From NCBI GenBank assembly GCA_041395105.1, contig JAWLBB010000002.1, positions 1,093,665 to 1,157,664 on the forward strand: 64,000 nt of DNA, given 5' to 3'. Below the pieces are notes generated by a model. That model made no database searches and was not told the origin of the DNA. It saw only the letters and a list, made by a program, of their open reading frames with translations. The position numbers were made by a program, and so were the translations under genes. How positions within the stretch are numbered: the stretch's first letter is position 1; the number at the start of each line of letters is the position of its first letter. Positions 23,695 through 33,575 of the stretch are shown in pieces. Origin of the DNA: Opitutaceae bacterium. GTDB lineage: Bacteria; Verrucomicrobiota; Verrucomicrobiia; Opitutales; Opitutaceae.

Positions 23695-26650
23695 CTACGA
23701 CACGGCCCGGGCTTCGAGGGGGCCTTTGTGATTTTCAGGATTTCCACGAGGTTCGGCGCAAACGACTGACGGGCTGGATGTTTTAGTGCTTGCCGTTTCT
23801 CGAAGCGGGCTCGATGAGGGCCTGTTGGCTGCTCGAAGCGGCCTTTTTGGTGCCCGGCATTTCTTTATCGCACCCTCAGACTTGAGCCGGTCCACGTCGA
23901 TCAGGCCGATCAACTGGGGCCGTTTGCTTTCGGCATCACCGTCGAAGGTCAGCTCGTAAACGAAGTTCTGCCCCCGGCGGCCATAGTGGGCCAGGACGTA
24001 CTCCATGTCCTGCAACTTGCTCAGGTGGGTCCGGGTCTGGAACTCGCTCCAGCCGGTGAAGGCGCGCACTTCTCTGCGGGTGAAGACGCATTGGTCGCGG
24101 TCGATCCCTTTTTTGCGGGAGATTTCAGCCACCATGCCCTCGAGCAGCCCGAGCAGTCGACGCGTCTGCGGAGGCAGTTCATCCAGTGAACGGCCCAGGA
24201 CCTGGGCATGGTGATGCGGTTGGCGTGGAAGCGATGTCCGCAAGGGTCACTGATGTATTTCTCCGAGTCCGGCCTCTTTTTTGACGAATCGCTGATGCTG
24301 GTGCAGCAGGGCGATGGCGCGGATCAGGGTCAGGTATTTGAGGTGATCGCGGCGGGTTCGGGCATGATCGCTGCGGAAGGTCAGGCGCGGTGCGAACGGG
24401 TTGACCACGTGCAGGGGCCGAAGCAGCCGCTGGGCGTTGCGGTGGGTGCGGATGATGCGCTCTTGTTCCACCTTGCGCTTGAGTCCGGCCAGGGTGTCGG
24501 CGTCGCGCTGCAGGGTATGGATGGCCTGAGTCTGTTCCCGGCTTTCGTCGACCGTCAGGACCAGGCAGCGGTTGAGCAGTTCTTCGTCGATGTCGATGGC
24601 GGTTGTCGTCAGGAAGATCGCGGCCGGGCCTTCGACGTGGTACTCTTCGGTTTTGAGCCGCCCGTTGTCGTCCTTGCCCGTGCTGGCGATGGTCAACTCC
24701 CCTTCCGACTGCAGCAGCTTCAGCGCGTAGGAGGCTTTCTCCGCGCCTTCTTCCTCGACGATGGCCAGGATCTTGTGCTTCAGATCCGACTCGCCCAGGT
24801 AGTAGAGACTCTGCCCGGTCATGGCCGAGTATTTGGTTCGTTCCTCCTGCGGCATCAGCTCCAGGATCGCGTCCATCAGACTGGTTTTGCCCGCCGCGCT
24901 GGTCGACTGGATGATGATGGCCAGGGGCCGATCGGAGCTTGCGCGAGACCGCCGCCAGGTAACCGGCCAGCTTGCTGGTTTCCTCGCCGATGACCTGGCA
25001 GGCGTCCAGGTCGCACAGGATGCGTTCGAGTAAGTGCGGATCACGCAGCAGCTCCAGGGCGCTCTTGCGTTCGTCATCGGTCAGCTTGGGTCCGCTCGGC
25101 TTGATCTGCAGATCCTCGCGCAGCCGCTTCTCCTGAAGGTTTTCCAGAGCGAGTAATACCTTGCCCAGGTCGCTTGAGCAGTTCGGCCTTCAGCCCTGTT
25201 TCCTCGGTCGCGGCCAGGATGAAGGCGTTTCGCTGCCGGGCCTGGTAAAGGTCGAGGTTGTCGACATGAAAAAGCCCCTCGTGCATGACGCGCAGATTGA
25301 TTTTCAAAACCTCAAGGGTGGCGTTGCGGGCCAGTCCGCGCACCCGGTAGGAGCGGTCCCCGATGTCCAGAGCAACGTCTTCACCGTGCTCTTTGACCTG
25401 CGCGACGATCGGGTTACTCGGCGTCGCCTCCTTCGTTTCGACCGAGTTCCCATCCTTAGCAGCTAAAGAGTTAGCAGCTGGTTTTGTACTGGGTACAGTA
25501 TCTGACTTGTTGATACGGGAAGGTCGATCCTTCGCCAAGGCTTCGGAGGACTTGCGCAGGACGGGCTTGGCTGACTGCAGAACCAGCGGCAGGGATTTCC
25601 TGGCCGGTTGGACCTTTCGGGCGTATTCGTTGGGGTCCATGCCTCGGGGAAAACCGACCCGATGGCAGTCGATGCCCAGTGAACCCAGGCGGGCCGCGTC
25701 TCTTTCGGCCGCACGGTCTCCGGCTTCGTCCCCGTCGTAGGCGAGCAGCACACGCTGGGTTTTGCTTTGACGGAAGGCTTCCTGATGATCCTCGGAAAAA
25801 CCCTCGGTGCCCCAGATGCAGGCGACGTTGCGCAGTCCGGCGCACCAAAAGGTCAAGGCGTCGATGACTGACTCGGTCAGTATCACTTCGGGCGAATCGA
25901 AGGCTTGCGGGTTGAACAGGCCCCGATGCGGTCCGGGCAGGTAGAGGTGGTAGACCCCGCTTGCCTGCTGGCCGATGCGTCGACCGTAGACCTCGGTCAC
26001 CTCGCCGGTTTTCGAGCAGATCGGAAAGACGGCACAGCCGTTGAAGTGTTCGTGGCCGGATTGCCGGTAGAGCCCGAGCCTGGTCAGACGTTGGCGCACT
26101 TCAGCGCCGTCGCGCCGGTTCTTCTGCGGCAGGCGAAGACCAAGGGTGCGGTCGGCAAGGCCGATCCGGAAGGTCTCGATCGCCTCTTGCGTGATGGTTC
26201 GTGATTGGAGGTAATCCAGGGCCGGTTTCGACTGCAGAAGCCGCTCGTGGTAATAGAGCACCTGCTTGAAGAGGGCCTGGTCGTCGGCATCGAAGGCGAC
26301 CGGGCCTTTGCAGTTTGGGCACGGTCGAGACTTTGATGGTGGCGCCGCCGAAGAGTTGGGGACCCGATTCGCGCAGCAGCTCCACCGTGGTACGGAAGGA
26401 CACTCCCCGTCGTGTTTCATCACGAAGTCGATCACACTTTCGCCGCTGCTCCGCAGCCCAGGCAATGGAAGAGGTTCTTTGACGGCGTGACGATGAAGGA
26501 CGGGGAATCGTCCTGGTGGAAGGGGCAGCGCCTCGATCAGGTCTTTTGAGCCATGGGCTTTTAGCTCGATGTTCTTCGGAGCGAACCAGCGAAGCCAGGT
26601 CCACCTCGCGTTTCAGACGCTCAAGTTCCTCCCTCGGGAATGCGGGCCAT
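23695..26650 (-). pseudogene. CHC2 primase / TOPRIM / P-loop protein, copy A (frameshifted)
   Basis: Read in segments, the ancestral product was about 980 residues. N-terminal part: CHC2-type zinc finger, here disturbed by frameshifts around 26400-26600. The middle (about 25074-26300) keeps the best copy of the TOPRIM region: VILTESVIDALTFWCAG and LLAYDGDEAGDRAAERDAA. The C-terminal part (about 23700-25070) has a P-loop, QSTSAAGKTSL, and a helical C-terminal region. Breaks are visible near 25070-25180, 24250 and 23880. Its 3' end is 12 bases before the recombinase start, so the two were one operon. It would have made primers and unwound DNA for replication of the module. Confidence 0.8.
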
Positions 26651-26684
26651 CGGCGTGTGTTCTCAAAATTGCGTCAAGTCTGAA

Positions 26685-26735
26685 GTTGCAAAATAAACTA
26701 CGTTTTGTAAGCCTACGTTCTGTAGTCTTTGCAAC
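26685..26735. promoter_or_regulatory. XRE operator region, copy A
   Basis: TACGTTTTGTA (26699-26709) and TACGTTCTGTA (26714-26724) are direct repeats 15 bases apart, each with TAC..GTA symmetry. Outside them GTTGCAAA (26685-26692) and TTTGCAAC (26728-26735) form a perfect inverted repeat. Spacing is identical in copy B (32841-32891). The region lies between the divergent primase and XRE genes, so the XRE protein probably controls both. Confidence 0.6.
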
Positions 26736-26751
26736 CTCTAATTTTCCCAAA

Positions 26752-27144
26752 ATGAAAACTCTCTCGTATAATGCCGCCCACGAACCCGTTTCTCATTTTG
26801 AGCAAAGATTCGCACAACAAGCCTCAGACGCGTCACCGAGCGGCGGCAAGGCTGCCGGATTTGGCCCAGGCAGCGGTGGCCCAACACCTCGGGATCACCG
26901 AGGGCCGATACGGTCACTACGAGCGAGGGTTCCGGGCGATTTCCGGTCACGATTCTACCCAAATCCGGCCGAGGCCCTCGGCTGCAGTGAGGCAGATTTG
27001 ATCGGTTCAAGCACGGCTGAGCCAAGAAAGCGGGGACCGACCTCAAGAGCCGAACAGCTCACAGAGCGTCTGGGACGCCTTCCAAGGGCCAAACAGGCCA
27101 TGATCCTGGACATGATCGAGGGAGCCATCGAAAAGGCCTCCTGA
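26752..27144 (+). pseudogene. XRE-family regulator, copy A (frameshifted)
   Basis: The counterpart of the intact gene at 32909-33298. The start MKTL and the C-terminal part (AEPRKRGPTSRAEQLTERLG onward) are preserved, but small insertions near 26800-26870 and near 26930 move the helix-turn-helix into other frames. DNA identity with copy B is high throughout. Confidence 0.8.
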
Positions 27145-27499
27145 GGCCGTTTTTGGGGGTCTGCCGGGAGCCTCGGTTTGGGGTGGATTTTCGGGGGTTT
27201 TCTCCGAATCGGTCGATTTTCAGTTAAGGCGCTACTCATCAGCAGCTTAGTGATATTTGGGCGGAAAACCGCGGTGAGATATGCGCCATAAGCTAAAGAA
27301 GAAAGGCACGGGACGGACCGCCGTTTCACGGCGGTCCGTCCCGTCTGCTTCTTCGGTTCAATTGGCCTAAATTGGCACCCCAGCCGAGTTGCTCACAAGG
27401 GGGCTGCGGCGAGTAATGTCCTACCGGACTCCGCGCCCCCTCCCGAACAACTCGACTACCACAGACGTAATTTCGTCGGTCGCACCCAAACTTCCGGGC
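27145..27499. other. Non-coding end of module A
   Basis: This 355-base stretch has no credible gene. Its first 250 bases align with 33299-33545, including G-rich tracts, CTACTCATCAGCA and ATAAGCTAAAG, and end in the hairpin at 27308. After about 27395 similarity to the other copy is lost, so this is taken as the module limit. Confidence 0.55.
27308..27344. terminator. Perfect 16-bp stem hairpin at the module A end
   Basis: ACGGGACGGACCGCCG pairs perfectly with CGGCGGTCCGTCCCGT around a TTTCA loop. The copy B equivalent (33468-33493) is an 11-bp stem with one mismatch. It follows the XRE gene by about 160 bases. It may be a terminator shared by the XRE gene and the facing tail cassette, or a structural end of the mobile module. 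Confidence 0.6.
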
Positions 27500-28067
27500 T
27501 TACTCCCGTATCACTTCTTCAGATTCCTCAACCAAAACGATCCTACCGTCTTTCAGACCAAATCTCTCTACCATCAGAGACGCGGTCTTTTCAGATATCC
27601 GTCGTTGATTTTCGACTACGATAAAGCCATCTCTGACATTAATCGATCCCAAGTTGCTAGAAGTCACTTCTGACTCTACTTTAGGGCGACACCATCCCTC
27701 CGAAACTGGTATACTCGAACAAGTTTTTGGTTCCCACCCGAAGCGTAATACACGATAAGTTCACCCTCTCTATCCCCATCTAGATCATGCATATCAAACT
27801 TGGACCGAGTGCCCCACAAACGAGTCTGCAATCACAACATAGCCATCTTGATCGAAAAAAAGGAGATATGTTTCATTCGAACCAGCAGGGTAGCCGTCGT
27901 CTGCTTGGAATAGAATCTTCGCAGCTTGGACATAAGCAAATGGTAGGTTCTCATCGCCTAGTTGATAATCGCTCACTCATCAAGCTTCAGCTTCGGCAGG
28001 TCTTCTACTTGAGCGATAACCCTAAATGCAGCCCAAAGGCCAATGACCAAAAAACTATTCGTTTCAT
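27500..28067 (-). pseudogene. Candidate immunity gene of tail B (frameshifted)
   Basis: The ATG at 28067 directly follows the tail B stop codon. It opens with a signal-peptide-like MKRIVFWSLAFGLHLG. The readable segments then lie in changing frames: VIAQVEDLPKLKLDE, SDYQLGDENLPFAYVQAAKI (27976 downward), KFDMHDLDGDREGELIVYY and, to the TAA at 27500-27502, VRDGFIVVENQRRISEKTAS. Joined, they make about 185 residues. DLDGDREGEL resembles the calcium-loop of FG-GAP/EF-hand-like repeats. A secreted partner suits an effector that attacks peptidoglycan. At least three frameshifts are needed, so the gene is dead or the sequence has errors. Confidence 0.5.
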
Positions 28068-28785
28068 CTAGTCTCCTTCAGTAGCTCGTTTCCAGTTCTC
28101 AATGTATTCCTCAACTGTTCCTTTACCTAACGGCGTATTGTAGTGCTCCTTCCAATACTCAGCCTGCCCTCTAGTGTTGTTGGAATTGATCCTTTCGCGC
28201 GATAGCATTTCAGTCTGGCCATCGCAGCGGCATACAAATCGTCGAATTCGATCTGCGAAAAGCCCAAGTCTTCTCCCGCCGGTGTTGCACCTTGAAGGAC
28301 TTTAGCTATGTGTCGGACCTATATTTCAGCCAAGTTCTCCCAGATGTCATTGTATGTCTTTTCCTCCATCTGAAAAAGGCCTCGAGCAGGTCCGCCACCT
28401 AGCTGCTTCGCCATCGAAGCCCACCACTTTCCTGAAGAGCAGTGCCCAAGAGAAGCTCAACAGCTTCTTCACTGTAAAACCCGTATTTCCCGTCGGTAGC
28501 TTCATCCATCGCTTTTAGCACGAACTCGATATCAGCTACCAACTCATCCACCGTCTTCACGGTGTGCTGAACTCTGACCGTTGAAATCTCACTGTCCCCC
28601 CTTTGGGCCAAAGAGGGACCCCGACGCGAGTCGTAGAGACGGACGGTCATTTCCCAGTCGCAGTCAGCGACTTGCGTGGCCGCCTGCCCGAGGCGATTCG
28701 GTGACGCGCCCAAAAAATCCCAGACGCGGTTTTCCCCAGCCACGTCGGGTTGCTCGGCCTCGATTCTGTGGGCGGCAGCGACCAT
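28068..28785 (-). pseudogene. Orphan RHS-type tail B, lytic transglycosylase-like effector (frameshifted)
   Basis: It begins MVAAAHRIEAEQPDVAGENRVWDFLG, sharing its first 55 residues with tail A up to PSLAQ. The unique part reads AVELLLGTALQESGG, then after a frameshift near 28415 AKQLGGGPARGLFQMEEKTY..NDIWENL, later LGFSQIEFDDLYAAAMARLK, and after a second shift near 28200 AEYWKEHYNTPLGKGTVEEY. This set (ALQESGG with a likely catalytic Glu, QLGGGPARGLFQME, YWKEHYNTPLG) is the pattern of a phage-borne muramidase/transglycosylase-like family. An in-frame stop also occurs after WENLAEI. I infer a peptidoglycan-cleaving toxin domain, now broken. The stop codon touches the ATG of the immunity-like gene. 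Confidence 0.6.
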
Positions 28786-28836
28786 TGCTTTGAAGGCAGA
28801 AGACTGGCAGCTAAGGAAGAAGAAGGCGAGTTGCTT

Positions 28837-29871
28837 TTATGCCTCCTGCTCGACTTTCGAGCGTTTACCGATCCTGGCCTTTCGACGTCGCTCAAGACGG
28901 GCGGCCGGGTGCGTGGCCGCGTGCACTTCCTGGAGCTGCTTGATGGACAGATGCGTGTAGATCTGGGTCGTCTCCAGCTTGGCGTGCCCGAGCATGGCCT
29001 GGATGAAGCGGATGTCCGCTCCATTCTCCAGCATCAGCGTGGCGGCCGCATGCCGGAAGAGGTGACAGCTGCCGGTCTTGCCAATGTCGGCCGCCTGCAC
29101 GTAATCGCGCACCAGCTGGGTCAGGCGGTTGGGGGTAAAGGCCTCGCCCAGGTTGGTCAAAAAGAGCGCCTCATCACTCCTGGAACAAGACAGACTCGGA
29201 CGGGCTTCCTCGGTGTATTTGTTGACCCACGACAATGCCCGTTCCCCGATCGGCACCATCCTGTCCTTCTTGCCCTTGCCCAGCCGCACAAAGACCAGCC
29301 TTCGGTCCGGATCCACGTCGTAGAGTTTCAGTCCGGCCACCTCCATGCGACGCATGCCGGTCGAGTAGAGCATTTCCATAAGCGCCCGGTCGCGCAGGCC
29401 CATCGGGGTCAGCACATCGGGCTGGGCCAGGACCAACTCGGCTTCCCGGGCATTGAGGACATGACGGGGAAGCCGCTTTTCGAGTTTGGGCAGTTCCAGG
29501 TCGGCCGCCGGATTGGCCGGCAAGAGATCGCGCCGGCACAGCCACTTGAAGAAGGCGCGAAGCGGCAGCAATCGGGCATGCTGGGAGCGGAAGCTTAGCT
29601 TCTTTGCGCTCTTCGGGTCGCGGTAGGTGTAGAGCCAGCGCTGGTAACGCTCGAGGATCGGCTTGGTGATCTGATCGGGCCGGGTCAGACTGCGCTCCTC
29701 GGCCCAGAGGATGAAGTGGTTGATGTAACTTTGCTTGTTGGCCACGGTCACGGCCGAGTAATTGCGAACCGCGAGGTGCTCCAGGTGCATGTCCCGAAGG
29801 GCCGCAAAACCCAGCGGATCGCTGGTGTCGCCGACCGGGACCTTGGCCAGCTTTTGCCCCTTTTTTGCCAT
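28837..29871 (-). CDS. Tyrosine recombinase/integrase (XerC/D-like), copy B intact
   Basis: The 344-residue enzyme has an N-terminal SAM-like core-binding domain (about 30-125, HLEHLAVRNYSAVTVANKQSY) and a catalytic domain. Catalytic residues are visible: Arg in LYSTGMRRMEVAGL (about 189), Lys in LGKGKKDR, HLFRH (about 284-288, H-x-x-R), GH in MLGHAKLE (about 307) and the nucleophile Tyr in QIYTH (about 317). It starts 12 bases after the primase stop, so it is the distal gene of that operon. It lies directly before the tail B start, and a site near WDFLG or the GGCCCAAAG junction is a candidate recombination site. Confidence 0.92.
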   Translation of the reverse strand: MAKKGQKLAKVPVGDTSDPLGFAALRDMHLEHLAVRNYSAVTVANKQSYINHFILWAEERSLTRPDQITKPILERYQRWLYTYRDPKSAKKLSFRSQHARLLPLRAFFKWLCRRDLLPANPAADLELPKLEKRLPRHVLNAREAELVLAQPDVLTPMGLRDRALMEMLYSTGMRRMEVAGLKLYDVDPDRRLVFVRLGKGKKDRMVPIGERALSWVNKYTEEARPSLSCSRSDEALFLTNLGEAFTPNRLTQLVRDYVQAADIGKTGSCHLFRHAAATLMLENGADIRFIQAMLGHAKLETTQIYTHLSIKQLQEVHAATHPAARLERRRKARIGKRSKVEQEA

Positions 29872-29883
29872 CCCACCACTACG

Positions 29884-32806
29884 CTACGACACGGCCCGGG
29901 CTTCGAGGGGGGCCTTGTGATTTTCAGGATTTCCACGAGGTTCGGCGCAAACGACTGACGGGCTGATGTTTGAAGGCGTTTTGCCGTTTCTCGAAGCGGG
30001 CTCGATGAGGGCTCGTTGGCTGCTCGAAGCGGCCTTTTTGGTGCCCGTACTTTGTATCGCACCCTCAGACTTGAGCCGGTCCACGTCGATCAGGCCGATC
30101 AACTGGGGCCGTTTGCTTTCGGCATCACCGTCGAAGGTCAGCTCGTAAACGAAGTTCTGCCCCCGGCGGCCATAGTGGGCCAGGACGTACTCCATGTCCT
30201 GCAACTTGCTCAGGTGGGTCCGGGTCTGGAACTCGCTCCAGCCGGTGAAGGCGCGCACTTCTCTGCGGGTGAAGACGCATTGGTCGCGGTCGATCCCTTT
30301 TTTGCGGGAGATTTCAGCCACCATGCCCTCGAGCAGCCCGAGCAGTCGACGCGTCTGCGGAGGCAGTTCATCCAGTGAACGGCCCAGGACCTCATGGGCG
30401 ATGCGGTTGGCGGAAGCGATGTCCGCAAGGGTCACTTCGATGTATTCGAGTCCGGCCTCTTTTTTGACGAATCGCTGATGCTGGTGCAGCAGGGCGATGG
30501 CGCGGATCAGGGTCAGGTATTTGAGGTGATCGCGGCGGGTTCGGGTACGATCGCTGCGGAAGGTCAGGCGCGGTGCGAACGGGTTGACCACGTGCAGGCC
30601 GAAGCAGCCGCTGGGCGTTGCGGTGGCGCGGATGATGCGCTCTTGTTCCACCTTGCGCTTGAGTCCGGCCAGGGTGTCGGCGTCGCGCTGCAGGGTATGG
30701 ATGGCCTGAGTCTGTTCCCGGCTTTCGTCGACCGTCAGGACCAGGCAGCGGTTGAGCAGTTCTTCGTCGATGTCGATGGCGGTTGTCGTCAGGAAGATCG
30801 CGGTTGGGCCTTCGACGTGGGCATTTTCGGTTTTTCGCCTGTTGTCGTCCTTGCCCGTGCTTACGTCAACTCCCCTTCCTGACTGCAGCAGCTTCAGCGC
30901 GTAGGAGGCTTTCTCCGCGCCTTCTTCCTCGACGATGGCCAGGATCTTGTGCTTCAGATCCGACTCGCCCAGGTAGTAGAGACTCTGCCCGGTCATGGCC
31001 GAGTATTTGGTTCGTTCCTCCTGCGGCATCAGCTCCAGGATCGCGTCCATCAGACTGGTTTTGCCCGCCGCGCTGGTCGACTGGATGATGATGGCCAGGG
31101 GCCGATCGAGCTTGCGCGAGACCGCCGCCAGGTAACCGGCCAGCTTGTTGGTTTCCTCGCCGATGACCCCGCAGGCGTCCAGGTCGCACAGGATGCGTTC
31201 GAGTAAGTGCGGATCACGCAGCAGCTCCAGGGCGCTCTTGCGTTCGTCATCGGTCAGCTTGGGTCCGCTCGGCTTGATCTGCAGATCCTCGCGCAGCCGC
31301 TTCTCCTGAAGGTTTTCCAGAGCGAGCAATACCTTGCCCAGGTCGCGCTTGAGCAGTTCGGCCTTCAGCCCTGTTTCCTCGGTCGCGGCCAGGATGAAGG
31401 CGTTTCGCTGCCGGGCCTGGTAAAGGTCGAGGTTGTCGACATGAAAAAGCCCTCGTGCATGACGCGCAGATTGATTTTCAAACCTCAAGGGTGCGGCGTT
31501 ATGGGCCAGTCCGGCACCCGCAGGAGCGGTCCCTGATGTCCAGAGCAACGTTCACCGTGCTCTTTGACCTGCGCGACGATCGGGTTACTCGGCGTCGCCT
31601 CCTTCGTTTCGACCGAGTTCCTTATCCTTAGCAGCTAAAGAGTTAGCAGCTGGTCGGGTATCAGTACAGTATCTGACTTGTTGATACGGGAAGGTCGATC
31701 CCCTGCCAGCGCCTTCGGCGGACCTTGCGCAGGCTTGGCTGACTGCAGAACCAGCGGCAGGGATTTCCTGGCCGGTTGGAATCTTCGGGCGTATTCGTTG
31801 GGGTCCATGCCTCGGGGAAAACCGACCCTGATGGCAGTCGATGTTCAGTGAACCAGGCGGGCCGCGTCTCTTTCGGCCGCACGGTCTCCGGCTTCGTCCC
31901 CGTCGTAGGCGAGCAGCACACGCTGGGTTTTGCTTTGACGGAAGGCTTCCTGATGATCCTCGGAAAACCCTCGGTGCCCCAGATGCAGGCGACGTTGCGC
32001 AGTCCGGCGCACCAAAAGGTCAAGGTCGATGACTGACTCGGTCAGTATCACTTCGGGCGAATCGAAGGCTTGCGGGTTGAACAGGCCCCGATGCGGTCCG
32101 CAGGTGAGGTGGTAGACCCCGCTTGCCTGCTGGCCGACAGCGTCGACCGTAGACCTCGGTCACCTCGCCGGTTTTCGAGCAGACGGAAAGACGGCACAGC
32201 TGCTGAAGTGTTCGTGGCCGGATTGCCGGTAGAGCCGAGCCTGGTCAGACGTTGGCGCACTTCAGCGCCGTCGCGCCGGTTCTTCTGCGGCAGGCGAAGA
32301 CCAAGGGTGCGGTCGGCAAGGCCGATCCGGAAGGTCTCGATCGCCTCTTGCGTGATGGTTCGTGATTGGAGGTAATCCAGGGCCGGTTTCGACTGCAGAA
32401 GCCGCTCGTGGTAATAGTCGAGCACCTGCTTGAAGAGGGCCTGGTCGTCGGCATCGAAGGCGACCGGGCTTTGCAGTTTGGGCACGGTCGAGACTTTGAC
32501 GGTGGCGCCGCCGAAGAGTTGGGGACCCGATTCGCGCAGCAGCTCCACCGTGTGACGGAAGGACACCCCGTCGTGTTTCATCACGAAGTCGATCACACTG
32601 CCGCCTGCTCCGCAGCCCAGGCAATGGAAGAGGTTCTTTGACGGCGTGACGATGAAGGACGGGGAATCGTCCTGGTGGAAGGGGCAGCGCCCGATCAGGT
32701 CTTTTGAGCCATGGGCTTTTAGCTCGATGTTCTTCGAGCGAACCAGCGAAGCCAGGTCCACCTCGCGTTTCAGACGCTCAAGTTCCTCCTCGGGAATGCG
32801 GGCCAT
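29884..32806 (-). pseudogene. CHC2 primase / TOPRIM / P-loop protein, copy B (frameshifted middle)
   Basis: The N-terminal part from the ATG at 32806 (MARIPEEELERLKREVDLAS) is intact, including the DnaG-type zinc finger CPFHQDDSPSF..NLFHCLGCGAGG (about 41-70). Frames change near 32200, 31850-31700 and 31550; the TOPRIM piece LTESVID and LLAYDGDEAGDRAAERDAA is readable near 31900-32050. The last 530 residues are in one frame, with P-loop QSTSAAGKTSL, ILAIVEEEGAEKAS, IFLTTTAIDIDEELLNRCL (arginine-finger-like region) and a C-terminal winged-helix-like stretch. This is the build of replicative primase-helicases of plasmids and integrative elements, joined to a recombinase gene. Confidence 0.8.
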
Positions 32807-32840
32807 CGGCGTGTGTTCTCAAAATTGCGTCAAGTCTGAA

Positions 32841-32891
32841 GTTGCAAAATAAACTACGTTTTGTAAGCCTACGTTCTGTAGTCTTTGCAAC
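32841..32891. promoter_or_regulatory. XRE operator region, copy B
   Basis: TACGTTTTGTA (32855-32865) and TACGTTCTGTA (32870-32880) sit inside the inverted pair GTTGCAAA (32841-32848) and TTTGCAAC (32884-32891). Base for base the same as in copy A, while the coding regions around it have drifted, which suggests that this control region was maintained. Confidence 0.6.
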
Positions 32892-32908
32892 CTCTAATTT
32901 TCCCAAAA

Positions 32909-33298
32909 ATGAAAACCCTTCGTATAATGCCGCCCACGAACCCGTTTCTCATTTTGAGCAAAGATCTCGCACAACAGCTTCCCAGACGCGTCACCGAGCG
33001 GCGCAAGGCTGCCGGATTGACCCAGGCAGCGGTGGCCCAACACCTCGGGACCACCGAGGGCCGATACGGTCACTACGAGCGAGGGTTCCGGCGATTTCCG
33101 GTCACGATTCTACCCAAACTGGCCGAGGCCCTCGGCTGCAGTGAGGCAGATTTGATCGGTTCAAGCACGGCTGAGCCAAGAAAGCGGGGACCGACCTCAA
33201 GAGCCGAACAGCTCACAGAGCGTCTGGGACGCCTTCCAAGGGCCAAACAGGCCATGATCCTGGACATGATCGAGGGAGCCATCGAAAAGGCCTCCTGA
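32909..33298 (+). CDS. XRE-family helix-turn-helix regulator, copy B intact
   Basis: The ATG at 32909 gives 129 residues. The Cro/CI-type HTH is RVTERRKAAGLTQAAVAQHL..TEGRYGHYERG..RFPVTILPKLAEALGC, about residues 26-75. The C-terminal tail (SRAEQLTERLGRLPRAKQAMILDMIEGAIEKAS) is helical, probably for dimerisation. It diverges from the primase-recombinase operon over a promoter with paired TAC..GTA sites and is likely its repressor, keeping the module silent. Confidence 0.87.
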   Translation: MKTLRIMPPTNPFLILSKDLAQQLPRRVTERRKAAGLTQAAVAQHLGTTEGRYGHYERGFRRFPVTILPKLAEALGCSEADLIGSSTAEPRKRGPTSRAEQLTERLGRLPRAKQAMILDMIEGAIEKAS

Positions 33299-33467
33299 GG
33301 CGGATTTTGGGGGTCTGCCGGGACCCCCCGTTTTAGGGTGGATTTTCGGGGGATTATTCCGGATTGACCGATTTTTCGTTAAGTCACTACTCATCAGCAC
33401 CTTAGTGGTATTTGGTCGAAAAACCGCGTTCAGATATGTGCTATAAGCTAAAGGGAAGCACCCGAAC

Positions 33468-33493
33468 CGGACCGCCGCTTGCGCGGCGTTCCG
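33468..33493. terminator. Hairpin at the module B end
   Basis: CGGACCGCCGC and GCGGCGTTCCG form an 11-bp stem with one mismatch and a TTGC loop. It is the worn counterpart of the perfect hairpin at 27308. The surrounding bases 33299-33575 show no gene. Confidence 0.5.
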
Positions 33494-33575
33494 CTCCGTC
33501 CTCTACCCCAGGCTGGTGGAATAGATGCCACCTCAGCCGATGGAAAAAACAGAAGTTGGTTCCTATAGTGCGGAT

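Larger units (their letters stand above)
22420..27395 (-). mobile_element. Recombinase-primase module, copy A (decayed)
   Basis: About 5 kb duplicated in direct orientation at 28595-33545. Order, reading leftward: XRE regulator (divergent), primase/TOPRIM/P-loop gene, tyrosine recombinase, then the common start of the orphan tail. The left limit is the GGCCCAAAG junction (22420-22434), where the tail sequences part; the right limit is beyond the hairpin at 27308-27344, near 27395. All three genes are frameshifted here relative to one another or to copy B. I know no named element with this exact gene set and placement. Confidence 0.7.
28595..33545 (-). mobile_element. Recombinase-primase module, copy B
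   Basis: Same layout as copy A. Here the tyrosine recombinase and XRE genes are intact while the primase gene is frameshifted in its middle third. The left limit is the tail junction TCCCCCCTTTGGGCC (28595-28609); the right limit is just past the hairpin at 33468. Copies A and B are direct repeats with a centre-to-centre distance of about 6.2 kb, so recombination between them could delete tail B and its immunity gene. Confidence 0.7.
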
